Positions 35,615 through 47,600 of a DNA stretch of 49,162 nucleotides are shown here, one piece after another. Position numbers and translations under genes: made by a program. The notes under the pieces are model-generated. The model was not told the origin of the DNA. It did no database searches and saw only the letters and a list, made by a program, of their open reading frames with translations. Numbering within the stretch: the first letter of the stretch is position 1; every line of letters starts with the position of its first letter. The stretch comes from Plakobranchus ocellatus. Taxonomy: Eukaryota > Mollusca > Gastropoda > Plakobranchidae. The stretch covers positions 2,396,900 to 2,446,061 of the forward strand of contig BLXT01007159.1 in the NCBI GenBank assembly GCA_019648995.1, given 5' to 3'.

Positions 35615-38600
35615 CAGATACAAATTAGAATCTTGTGCTGAAAGTTACATTTGTTAAAGGAAATAGTCTCTTCTTACACATCTAATGTGATTTTGATTGG
35701 ATTTTCAATTTACAATTTGATTTGAAACACAGACCAGCTTGATCACTAAGATTTTACGAGTGGTAAACTATGTAGAATGGAACAGTTTCTCCTTCTCTCT
35801 TTCTCTCCTCCCTCTCACACAGAAAGCATTTTGTTGTGCTGATTCATAATTTATTTAGCAAGCATTTTTTTTGCTTCTTCTTTTGTCTGGGATAAGTGTT
35901 TCAGGGTGTTGATGTCTGAAGAAGGCAATGTTTAACTTTGTGTGTTCATAATTTGCTTCATTATTCACTTTCAATGAATCTCAACACTCCTTTGGCTTCC
36001 CCAAAAAATTCGCACGTAAAATTTTAAATAAGACCGCACTTGAAGCCTTTTATACATATAAAATGTAAAATTGCGTACGATTGATTGATGCCAAAATGTT
36101 TAAAATCACCATGTGCATTTTTAAGCAAATTAATCATTTAAATATTTCATATCATAAATCCCATTACTAAAATACACCATGGAAACCCGTAAATAGGCTT
36201 GCCAAATATTGAGGTAGGAACATGGTTTTAAGTGTGTCTTTTTTGAGGAGAAAAAAGATATTTTGAATGATACTAAACTTGACTGTGTTTTACTCCTTGG
36301 GTTTTCTGTGTAGGTAAAAGGTAGCACATTCTTGTCAATTGTATGCACAGATTGGATTGCAAGATAAAAGGTCTGGTGGCTGTCAGATCTAATTTTCTGC
36401 AGGTGATTAATCATGGCATGTCAGAGTGATGACTTGCCTTGGTGAATTTCTTTAAGCATGAAGGAGGTTTACATTCACCTCACAAACAAAATTCCTACTT
36501 TTAACGTTGAAGCAAAATGCCATGATCTATTGGTGACTTCCTGCTTCTTTCAATTATTTGAACACATTATCTAACTTAATGAACAGCAGCAAACTTTAAG
36601 GCTCAATATGAATTATTTTAACGAAATCAATTACAATTGACTTGCAAAGAAAAAAGAAAACTTCAAACAATGTGAGGTAAATGGTAAAAAGAAAAATAAA
36701 AAAATGGTGCAAACAAATTATGTACATGATTTAATTATTATGTGTTCTACAATCCATAAAATAATTTGTTGTATTTACACCAATACTTACTAATTGTTAC
36801 TTTGTCATTTTCACCTAACATAATGTTGCTGGGCGTGAGATCTCTGTGCACAATGCTTTTCTCTTTGTGAAGGTAGCGCAAAGCAAGAATCAACTGAAAA
36901 AAGTTCAAGTATCCAATGAAATTAAACCATACATAGTTTTCAAATACTTTCTTATGCTTCCCTCAAACTTTGAAGAGCCAAAACGGCTTGAAATTTACTG
37001 ACTAGATTACATTAAGAATCTTAAGAAAGTTGCAACTCATTACTGTCATTCTAATACATAACATTATTAATATCAATATAGTCACTTTAACAAAGTCTGT
37101 TGGAATACTTTGCTTTAGACCATTGTAATTACTCATGTTACTAGGTAGTCTTCAATATTATTATATTGTTCTTTTTCAATTGCTTTGTTTTAAAATACAA
37201 ATTGTTATCATAAAAATTTGCCTCCTTTTGGTGCTTTGATCTGTACCTGTAGCAAGATACCCCAGATCCTGCTTTCCTGAAAACGCTCCTTTTTCTCTCT
37301 CAAAGAATTGAAATGCTCTCCAAGATGCGCTCCCTCTATGAATTCCATAACTATGTACAGCTTGTCATCTGGAAAAAAATTTGATTCAACCTTTTTTTTC
37401 ACTGTTTAAATTAAAAAATAATACAACTATCTCACATAACTTCAAAAGTTACAAAACAAGCTTAATTTAAATTACAATTTTTCCAATTAAAATCAAATCT
37501 GTTCATACCTGTTGGTAATCCCTGGAACTATTTTTGTGCTGAACCCTTTTACAGTTAAAATATGGGTTTCTACCTTCACACAAATTTCTCTGATGTCATT
37601 TTTTGGAATCTGATAACTCTTCACTTCATTTCTAAAAAATCACAAAAATTCAAAATACAAAATGCACAAAAATCAATTTAAAAAAAAAAAAAATGAAAAT
37701 CTGACAAATTAAGGGCAAGTTGCCACATAAATTTGAAAATCAGACTAATTTCAAGAGACTCTGTATATTCCTTTTTTTTTTTTTTTGGGTTTAAAAGAAA
37801 TGAAAACAATAAAATCCTAGCATTATTAATAACAAACCACTTCATCCTCTAAAAATAAAAAAAAAGTATACAACAATTTTAATTTTAAAAAAATAGGAAA
37901 ATCTTTTTTTGTTAGTGAAATTATTGATTTCTTACCCAGCTCAAATGTTTTGTAATATCGAACAATATTGGGATGACGCATTTCTTCCTTCATGATTTTC
38001 AACTCGTTTGTTATTTCTCCAACACTCATGGCTTTCTCTGTCGCACTTTTACCAAAAGCTGTATTCTGAAGGTTGACCTGAAATGTAGCAAAACACAATG
38101 TAGCTTATCCAACACTACATTCACATAGAAAATAGATCCTTATTCTTTTTTTTTTTTTCCAATTAAACACTGTTCTTTACATAATGTATTTTAACATATA
38201 TACATGCAGTTTCCATGAACCATATATTTTAAAAGGGAAAAAGATATATCTTTACCCATCTTTAATGTTTAGTGAAAAGCAAGTTTCTAATCTTTTTAGT
38301 TCACTAAATTTGCAACTTTTTTTACAACTACATTTGTGCTTTATTTATCTATATTAAATTCTGGTGGCTTTAATTCATTTCTTTCCAAGTTGGTAAAACA
38401 AACCTCTTTCAGAGCAAAGAATGATTGCCGTCCTGTTTTTTTCCTCACTTTGTACACAGATCCAAAAGCCCCTGTTCCTAACAGCTCAAAAACGGCATAT
38501 TCTCCCTTGTAGTAGCTGGGTTCTTTATTTTGATTTGTACTGGAAATATTCTCTGCAATTTCATTCACTGTTTCTTTCTGAAGTGGAAATAAGAAAATGA

Positions 38601-41600
38601 GGCAAATTTATTTCATGAATCACCTTGCACACATAATATTAGGGAACAAACACAACAAAAAAAGCTCCTTAGTTGATACAAGTACCATTACGCATCAATG
38701 TACCATCAATGTATTTTAGAAATGACTTAAAAAATTGAACTTGTAGAGCTGCTATAATTGCTTATTTTATGTTATCTGTTCATGCCAGAAATGAGCACAC
38801 GATAACCAGGAATACTTTTTCCAGGCAACCATTATGANNNNNNNNNNNNNNNNNNNNNNNNNNNNNNNNNNNNNNNNNNNNNNNNNNNNNNNNNNNNNNN
38901 NNNNNNNNNNNNNNNNNNNNNNNNNNNNNNNNNNNNNNNNNNNNNNNNNNNNNNNNNNNNNNNNNNNNNNNNNNNNNNNNNNNNNNNNNNNNNNNNNNNN
39001 NNNNNNNNNNNNNNNNNNNNNNNNNNNNNNNNNNNNNNNNNNNNNNNNTAGAGCTGCTACAATCGCTTATTTTATGTTATCTGTTCATGCTAGAAATGAG
39101 CACACGATAACCAGGAATACTTTTTCCAGGCAACCATTATGAGATAGTTTGCTTTTTGGTTTTGCTGGGGCTTAAGAGACTAAGCTACTCAATGCAAGCT
39201 TGTTTGATACAAGAGAGAACACGAGAAAAAAAAAAAAGACCCTATGAATTTGAGCCGCAATTTCAAATTTAAAAAAAAAAAAAGAAGAAAAACGTTAACC
39301 AGGACTACATGGAAATGTCAGTTAAAATTGCTGTAACCATATATTCTGGACAAGGAAAATTTAATTTTTTTGCTAAGTTGACTTGATAAGCATTGCAATA
39401 AATAAGGAGAATACTGCTTTAATTCTAAAACTATAATATTATTAATATGTTAGGCATAATTCATCGATGATCTATCTTTGACTGACTGATGACCAAACTT
39501 GAAGTTTCATTTTTTTTTTCTATCCATAAATTTATAAGAATTTTTTAACAAAATGTCTATAAACTTCATAACAATAGAAAAAATACATATAACAGAGCAT
39601 GAAAATCTTTCTATGATATGAGTGCAACAAACGATTCAAAATCCTCAGCCCTATCAAGACCTGAGGCTGGATGATAGAGCCATTATTGTTTTATATTGAA
39701 GGGGGTGAGCAAAAAGCTCATGACCTCATAAGCTTATGACAGAAGCTTACTGGAAGACTATTGATCTTGTCAGCTAAAGGTTTATAGGCACTCAGCTCTC
39801 TGTTGTAATGTCCAACGTCTATAAACATCTCAAACAGATCTGCAGGAAACAATTGTTTGAAGAGTCTACGGTTGCGCTCCATGCTGAAAAGAAATCTGAG
39901 AGCTCGGAAAGCATTTTGCTGAAATCCAAAAAAAACAAAATCATTTTTTTTTTAAATTAGTTAAGATATTACTAAAGCATAGAGAAACAAAATTTAGGCA
40001 AAATTCCACACAGACATAATGCGACTGATCTGTAATCATAACTTCGTTAAAACAAAAGTATTTCAAACTTAACTAAATAAAATAATGATTTTCATGTATA
40101 TGATATTTACAAGAGCTGTATTATTTTCAATGCAAAAGCATTTTAAAATCGTTTAAAAAAATAGTGCTTTTTTGAGAAATGTAATATACTTGGAACCAAA
40201 CTTGTGCCAGTATGAAGAACATTTCAAGTTTCTATTAACAAATTAGTGGTTATCAGAAAAAAAAAAGCATAAACTTTTTATTTCCTTTGTAACCTGTTTG
40301 CAAAATCAAAAACTCTTTTGACCACCCATGAAATGAGTCACTTAAATACTTAAATTGAATCAACACACACGCACCTGCAATTTGACAGCTCTTTTTTTTT
40401 CTTTTTCCGAAGCTAAGTCTTGAGGTAGAATAAGAAGTCCAAGGCTGTACACTCCATTAGCCTGAACAATTTGCTGTGCATTTGTGTCATTCAACACAAG
40501 TTCTGCTAGGGCTGCACAGCAAGCTTTTGAGATAAAATGGGTTATTTAAAAAAAGTTAACTGCTGTCCTTCTAATTGAAAGTGAAATGAACCTACAGCTA
40601 AGTACCCTCTCTTTGAACCTTTTGTTGTCAAGTTAACGACACCTAGATGCCCCCAACATCGAAAAGAAAAGAGCCATATCCTGTTTCCACTTTGATTGTT
40701 ATAAAAATTAATGCAATTGGATTTGAAATTGAAAAAGTAGTACAAAAATTGTATGTCTAACCAACATTACTAACTGTGATCATTATTACACCTCTCAGTA
40801 AACTGAAGTCACTACAGAACTTAAGTCACAACAGACAGATAAAAGAAAAAGAAAATATTGTCATAGTATGCAATTTTGAATATTATGGCCTGTGATTGTC
40901 AAAGTGAATAATTATAAATTAACAATATCTTAATTTTTAAAAAATGAATTTATGTGTCTTGGGTAGGGTGAAACATTTTTTCTTTTTTTTTTTTTTTTAA
41001 AGTCTAAGCTCAATCAGATCTCTGTTGCTTGGATAAGTCTGTCACGTAGGATTTTATATGAGTGAAAGTCACATTGTCTGAAGAAACGATTTCAAAGAAA
41101 AATTTTTTCCCATTTTATTATCATTATTTATTTATCAATTAAATATCTGGACACAGAAAAGAGTCTGCAGATATGTGATCGACAGGTTTTGAAAAAATGA
41201 AAAGTTACCTACCCTTTTTTAAAGAATACTGATGCTCAAAAAACTCCTCCTGAAAAGAGATGGGGAAAATATGCCTATACAAAGTAAGAACATATATATA
41301 CACATAAATTATATTTAAAATTTGATCAAGCATTTAAAATTTTTTACATGTTTAGAAATCAGTCCTAATCAGTGGATTGTCAGAAATATATTTTGAAATA
41401 AATGAAATTAGAGTAATGTTTCTTCTTTTCAATTCTTTTGAAATGAATAAATGAAAAAAAAAAAAAAGAGAATTGAGCTAACCCTACAGAATTTAATTTC
41501 AGTCATTAGGAAGCTAGCAAAAAAATTGCCTTGCATAAGCAACTATTCATGTGACATTTATGACATGCGACTGATTTTCCACAATTTTGTGACATGTGAC

Positions 41601-44600
41601 TTTTTTCTACAAGCTGCCAGAAAAATGTGTGGTAAAATTGAGGAAATTAAAAAAAAAAACATAGCAGGTTTTAAGTAACTTTGTGTGAATGTATTAATCC
41701 AATCACAAATAAAAGGCAAATAACAGAAAATTAACAAAATCTTTTAGCACAATTGAATCCCAGCCTTATACTCTTAAAGATAAATGTTACTAGAAAATAT
41801 AAAGAAGGAGAAATATTAAAAGCTTAGCTATTTTGCTAAAGAGGTAAAATTGTTATTGATGTCTTTAAAACATGAAATACAGCAGAGACTCTTTGCACTA
41901 TACTTCACAGAACAAAAGTATTTCATGTATGATAAATTCCAGGCGAGTAAATAAAAGAATTGATTTTTTTAAAAGAGTGCTTTTTTTTTATTTATACAGA
42001 AATACGAACTTACTTAGATGCAATTAGAAATTAAGTAACCCCTAATTGTATCTCTGACAGATATCTATACAGGCAGGCCAGCCTTTCAATGCTACAATTC
42101 ACATTGACATGTGAAAATGCTGATTTTTATGTCCCAAGGCAATACCAAGCAAGAGCATTTAGCTGTGGCTGTTCAGTCACAAAGATTGATTGAGTGTTCC
42201 TATGTTTACCGTCTGTGATTGGACTGAATCTTAGTGGTTGGTGTAAATGTCTTGGGACCGGTCCAAATGGCTCAAAAGTCACATATTTGACATTTAAAAT
42301 CATTTTAAAAGTCTTGAACTTCATTTTGTAATGTTTGTGATGACAAAAACAGGATACAATTATCTCAATCCTGATCAAAGATATGCCATTTTTTAACATT
42401 CTGGAAAATGCTCTTCAAATAAGTGGGAAAAAAACCTTCCAATCAGCCTCATTAGGACTGGTATCATTAGATACACCTTTATTTTATAATCTAATATATT
42501 TCATAAGATTAAAACCTACCAGTGAGCAAATTATATGAAAATGAAAACAATTAATATGAACTAGAATGAAACTTTCAAATGTCATGCCAAACTTTTAATG
42601 AAAAGAATTAAAATCTAAAATTTCAGCTATTCATCTCAAACTATATCAACCAAGCTATAGGCTCCCCATACATTTTAAACCTAAATGTGATTTCAATATA
42701 AGTGATTTATGATAATGCATATTTTTTTCCTCTGAGATGTGCAAGTGTAAAAAAAGTGTGAGACAAAATGCAAAAAATATATTTTTTTATGTTGAAGATG
42801 GAATAGGCATACTTCAATAGTTGCACCTCTTAAATTCGTTTTATAACAAATTGAAATCGAGCTAGTTGAGCAATCAAATGAGTGTTGGTATGGCAATGTG
42901 CATTAAGTTGTGTAATAAGTGTCGAAGTATTTATATCTAGTTTGAAATAAGAAAACCATGCAAATTTTGTTATTATTCAGTACTTGATTGTGGAAGCAGT
43001 CAAACAATAACAAAAATAAAAAAAATCAATATGTACAGCAGTGCACAAACATCAAATAAAAAGTTCATCAATATATTTATTCAAAAAATGTGAAAAGGCA
43101 TAAAAGAAATCATATAAATCAGCTTTCAGACCCTTAGAAAAATTTGCATTTTTCGTCAGTGCTTTGATGATAGTACTAAAATTAAAAACAAACCAAGGCT
43201 GCTACCACAACACAGTCACCCCTTAATAATGTCACCCTGATCTTCAACACATAAAAAAGATATAAAATCTCCTCATTTTCGGTCTTTAAAATTTAGAGAA
43301 TAATTTTCCATGAAAAAACCTGACTCATCCTTAATTGAAAAAAATATTGCAAGTGAAATTCTAGTGAGAATGCTATTCACAAAAATGAAGCAAATGTGAA
43401 GTGATAATATATGTGAAGATCAAACCTTGGTTGCTGATCTTCTCAATACTGAGTCCTAAAGACAGATAACAGATCTGTATTTAAAAGTCTATTTTTACAC
43501 CTCTGTTGAAACATATTGTATTTCCACAAAGAGAGCTTTCTTCAGAATGCATAACAAATAATGTGGCAATACTACTTACTAAAGGTTCAACAGAAGTATT
43601 GATAATTTGTATACAACATTAGAATACACCTAATGACAAAAAGGCAAAAGTTTTATAAGAGGAATAAGAACATAAGAATTATTAATGAATTGAAAAATGG
43701 TTTTTCTTTGTCTCACTTAGCTTACTTGCTTTCGCCTGCATACAAAATTATATTGCTTCTATATAAATTGACAATCTTCTAGTTTACTTACATGCTCTTC
43801 ATTTGACACTGGCTTTCTGTGGACCCCAGCACTTGCTACAGCATTATCACTTGCTTCAGTTCTTTCACTGACAAACTTGCGATCACTGTGCAGAAGAAAA
43901 GTATGATATGAATAAAATAATAACTTAAATTGATATGTAATGCTTGAACTATTTTTATTGAGAGCATAATATGCAAGCTCTTAAAATTAAGATTTGTTTC
44001 AATATGCTGTCCCAAAGTTTTATCTTATAGATCTTTGTGCAGGAAAGAAAAAGTGCATGATAGGGATGCCATTGGTGTCTGAAAAAAAAGCAATAGACTT
44101 ATTTAACAATAAAGGTTTCTCAAAGCTGTGGTTAAAAGTGCAATTGCCTTTTGAGTGACAAAATAAGACAAAAAGTTGGAAATCAGATTTAAACATTGCC
44201 AAAAAATTTGCTGATTGGATATTATCTAATGAACACATTTATAAAGCAGGCTCTGATATCTTTCCATTAATACATATTTTTACCCAGGAAAAAGTAAGAA
44301 CTTTTACTCTGATACACATATTTCTGTGAAGGTATAAAAAATATTAGTTTCAACATAAGCCCACCCTTAATGCTAATCTCTGATCTAAAATGTATTGACC
44401 ATCAGAGAGCTATGTCTAAAGATGATGACTAGGTTAGCCAATAAGAATACACTTACTGTAAAAGGGAAAGTATAAGTGGAATGCCTCCCATTTGCCTAAT
44501 ATCATCTCTGCAGTCAGCATCTCCACACAGTTGCACCAGACACCAAACCACATGCCATAAAAGACTCACATTGTCACTGTGAAGCTGACTGGTAATGCCA

Positions 44601-47600
44601 AGAAGAAAATACAAAATTACACATTTTGTGACTACATGTTTTCAGAGTCTGTATCTCTTAAAGTATTTTTCATTCATACAGAAGAGAAGGAAAACTTAAA
44701 AAGAATTCTCTACGAACCCTTGAATAAAAATAAGAGGGATATTGTAAGGAAAAAAAAAGAGATAAGCTGAGAATTGTTATTTTGAAGAACAAATTATGTC
44801 TGGAGACCAATTCAAAAAAATAACTTCCCTTTATGACCATTTTAAATAATTGGTATTGTAAAAACTATATTTTTTAAAACTTTGCAATGGCAAAACTGTT
44901 TGGAAATATACTAATTCTGTGCCTCAATATAAATACTATATGAGGAAAAAGCATTTGAAGAAAGGAAATGAAAATTAATTAAATGCAAAATAAAATGTTA
45001 CTGTGCCATTGGACTCATAAGACTGATCTCAAGTATGCGAATAAATATTGCTGTAATTATATGAATGATTTGAAATAATACATTTTGCTTAAAAATTGTT
45101 GATTTCCTTACAGAAATTCTAGTGTTACTTAACTAATTAATACAATCAAGCATTCTTTCAGCATATCAGCCTGATCCACAAACAAACCTTCTTGAAAAAA
45201 ATTTATTACATTTCCACACAACAAAATATAAATTTGCAGCCTTGTTAAGACAACAAGTTTGTTTTAACTAAATGTAAAACTTATTGAAAGTGCTTTGATA
45301 AAACCTTAGTAAAATGATCGTGTCAACAATTTCAGTCTTTTGTGCTGTATACCAACTTTGTATGGAATGCGACAGACAAGACTTTTGTATCATGTGAATT
45401 GAATGAAGTTATAATTTTTCCCACGTTGAAAATAATATACAAAATGAAGCTGCTCAACATGTGTCAATGGCTGAAAAAGCATAAGAAAATGGTTGTTTAG
45501 GAGTGACCTTAGAAGAATGGGCACACCATCCTCAAGCTTGACTTGCTCTCTACTCTGGGAATCTGCTAGGAGTAGACGCAGCAAATTGGCAGCCAATCTA
45601 CGAGGAGAAATCAACACAGAATCATAAAAATGAAAAATGATATGATTTAAGTTATATAAGACCTTTAACAAAGGGAAAGGCTTCCTCATATAAGACTATG
45701 GAACAATCACACAAAAAACTTGGTAAATTAGACAATTTTCATACAAAGTACAAGCAGCTTTGAAGAATGATGAATCATTAAATTGACCAAAGCAATAAAT
45801 TTTAATATTAATTGTAAGATAATGTGACAGAACCTTATTATTTATAAAATATTCTAATGTTTTTTGTAAGCATTTCTGAGCCTAGGTTTGTTACAAACTC
45901 AATATAAAAAAAATTGCAATAACTGTATTTTTTTTCCCAAGAAGAAAGCAAAATGACAAATTCTATACTCACTTTTTTGAGATTGAATCATATTCCTGAA
46001 TAATTCTAAGCAGCATCTCAACCACATTCAGTTCTCCAATTCGCAGCCTAGGCTGGTCACTAACAATGGGTGAAAACAAAAAGTAAAGGCGAGGTTTGCA
46101 TATTTCCGATTGAAAATTTTTAAAAAAACATTGTGGTCTTCTGATAGTGACAATTTTTAAAAAAACATTGTGGTCTTCTGAAATAATCTTATCAATCTTA
46201 ATTGAATTTGATTTGTCCATTTTGTGCATATCTGAATGTAAATGTGTACTCAGATACTCCATCCATTACTACAAAGGGAAATATAAAAATAAGATTCTTT
46301 ACATGGTAAAAAAAATTGCTAATGATATGCTATGTTCAAGTAAAAACTCTCTATCATTTTTGAAGATTTGAATTTAATCTATGCATCTCCGAGTGTGTAG
46401 ATGATTTTGGCATGATGTAGCATGATAAGGCACAAGATGAATCCTTAAAAATATGCAGGACTTTTCCGATGGTTATTTGATTACAAATGTGACACAATAA
46501 TTTTATGGTTTTTTTGTACAAAGTATCTAGCACAAAACACTCACCTCTGAGCTAAACCTATAAGAGCATAGAGTGAGCAATGAAGCACAAAGACATCTGT
46601 AGCCGTCAGTAAGCGGACAAGAGGCTGAAATATTATACACACATACTCAAACATGTAAATCAGAAAACTACAAAAAAATTCTGTCTGTTAAAAAAAAAAT
46701 CAAATTGAAAAAATATATTCAGGGAAACAATTTATTGATATATGTGAAGGCAAAATGAGAAGTTTTGCAGAAAAATCAAAAATAGAATGAGTTTTTTGCT
46801 TGCTAGAGAGTACCTATCACAAGTGTCTAACATTGTTAGACTACCTTAGAGTTATGAAAAAAACATTAAGAAATATCATAACTACAGTAAAATGAAAATA
46901 AGTCCCAAGCTTGGTCCAACGAACAAGAAACCAGGAGTAGGGTCCTGATTCTTTTTGGCATATGGCATTCTGATGTAGTTTGACACCGTTTTCCTTGCCA
47001 CCTTTACTTCAGTTGGGTCGTCAGAGACCTAGCTACCCATTTAGAGCAGGATGGACACAAGGGAGAAGTGAAAAATTGTCTCGGCCCGGACTGAGCTTCA
47101 AACCTCAGATCACTCATTGATAGTGAAACCAGATGAGCCACTCCTCCTCCAAGCAAAAACATCTTATCTGTGGTAACACTACACATATTTTAAGAGATGC
47201 AGGCAATAACTGAGCTCAATTTGTAGAAACTTGATATAGCAAAGCCTTGATTTTTTCCCCTTTTTCTCCTGTAAAATATTTTTATTTGTTTTGGTTAAGG
47301 TGTTTGTATTTTTACCTTATGAGCATCCCATTTTACAAGCCATTCACATCTGTCTACTGATGCAGACATCTTCTGAAAGATATCTAAGGAAAAAAAAAGG
47401 CAAATTAGTATGAATTGCTAATGCTGCAAACAATTTATGGTAAAAAAAAACAAAAAACGGTTCATCTTTAAATCTATTATTGCTTCTACAGATATATTGC
47501 AGTTTATAAACTTTTGAGGTAGTCATAAGAAATTGAAGGAAAAGTTGAAGTTTTTACAATTTAGATCTTAACCTCGGAACTTTTGAGCACATATTGTCCT

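Larger units (their letters stand above)
36894..38403 (-). other. NEK10 introns within the kinase N-lobe
   Basis: Introns 36894-37246, 37369-37935 and 38078-38403 around the listed exons. All have poly(T)/poly(A) tracts and GT-AG borders. Nothing else is recognised. Confidence 0.75.
38578..39750 (-). other. NEK10 intron with assembly gap
   Basis: 1.17-kb intron including 211 N (38838-39048) flanked by a 94-bp direct repeat. No coding sequence is seen outside the gap, and the exons on both sides join in phase, so no exon need be lost in it. Confidence 0.75.
43886..45972 (-). other. NEK10 introns in the armadillo region
   Basis: Introns 43886-44456, 44589-45507 and 45598-45972. AT-rich with GT-AG borders. 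No additional feature. Confidence 0.7.

Noticed and set aside
38834..39142. 102-codon ORF across the gap
   Set aside because: Most of it is N; the rest is the direct repeat.
42127..42399. 90-codon minus-strand ORF in the largest NEK10 intron
   Set aside because: The neighbouring NEK10 exons join in phase without it, and it has no recognisable domain.
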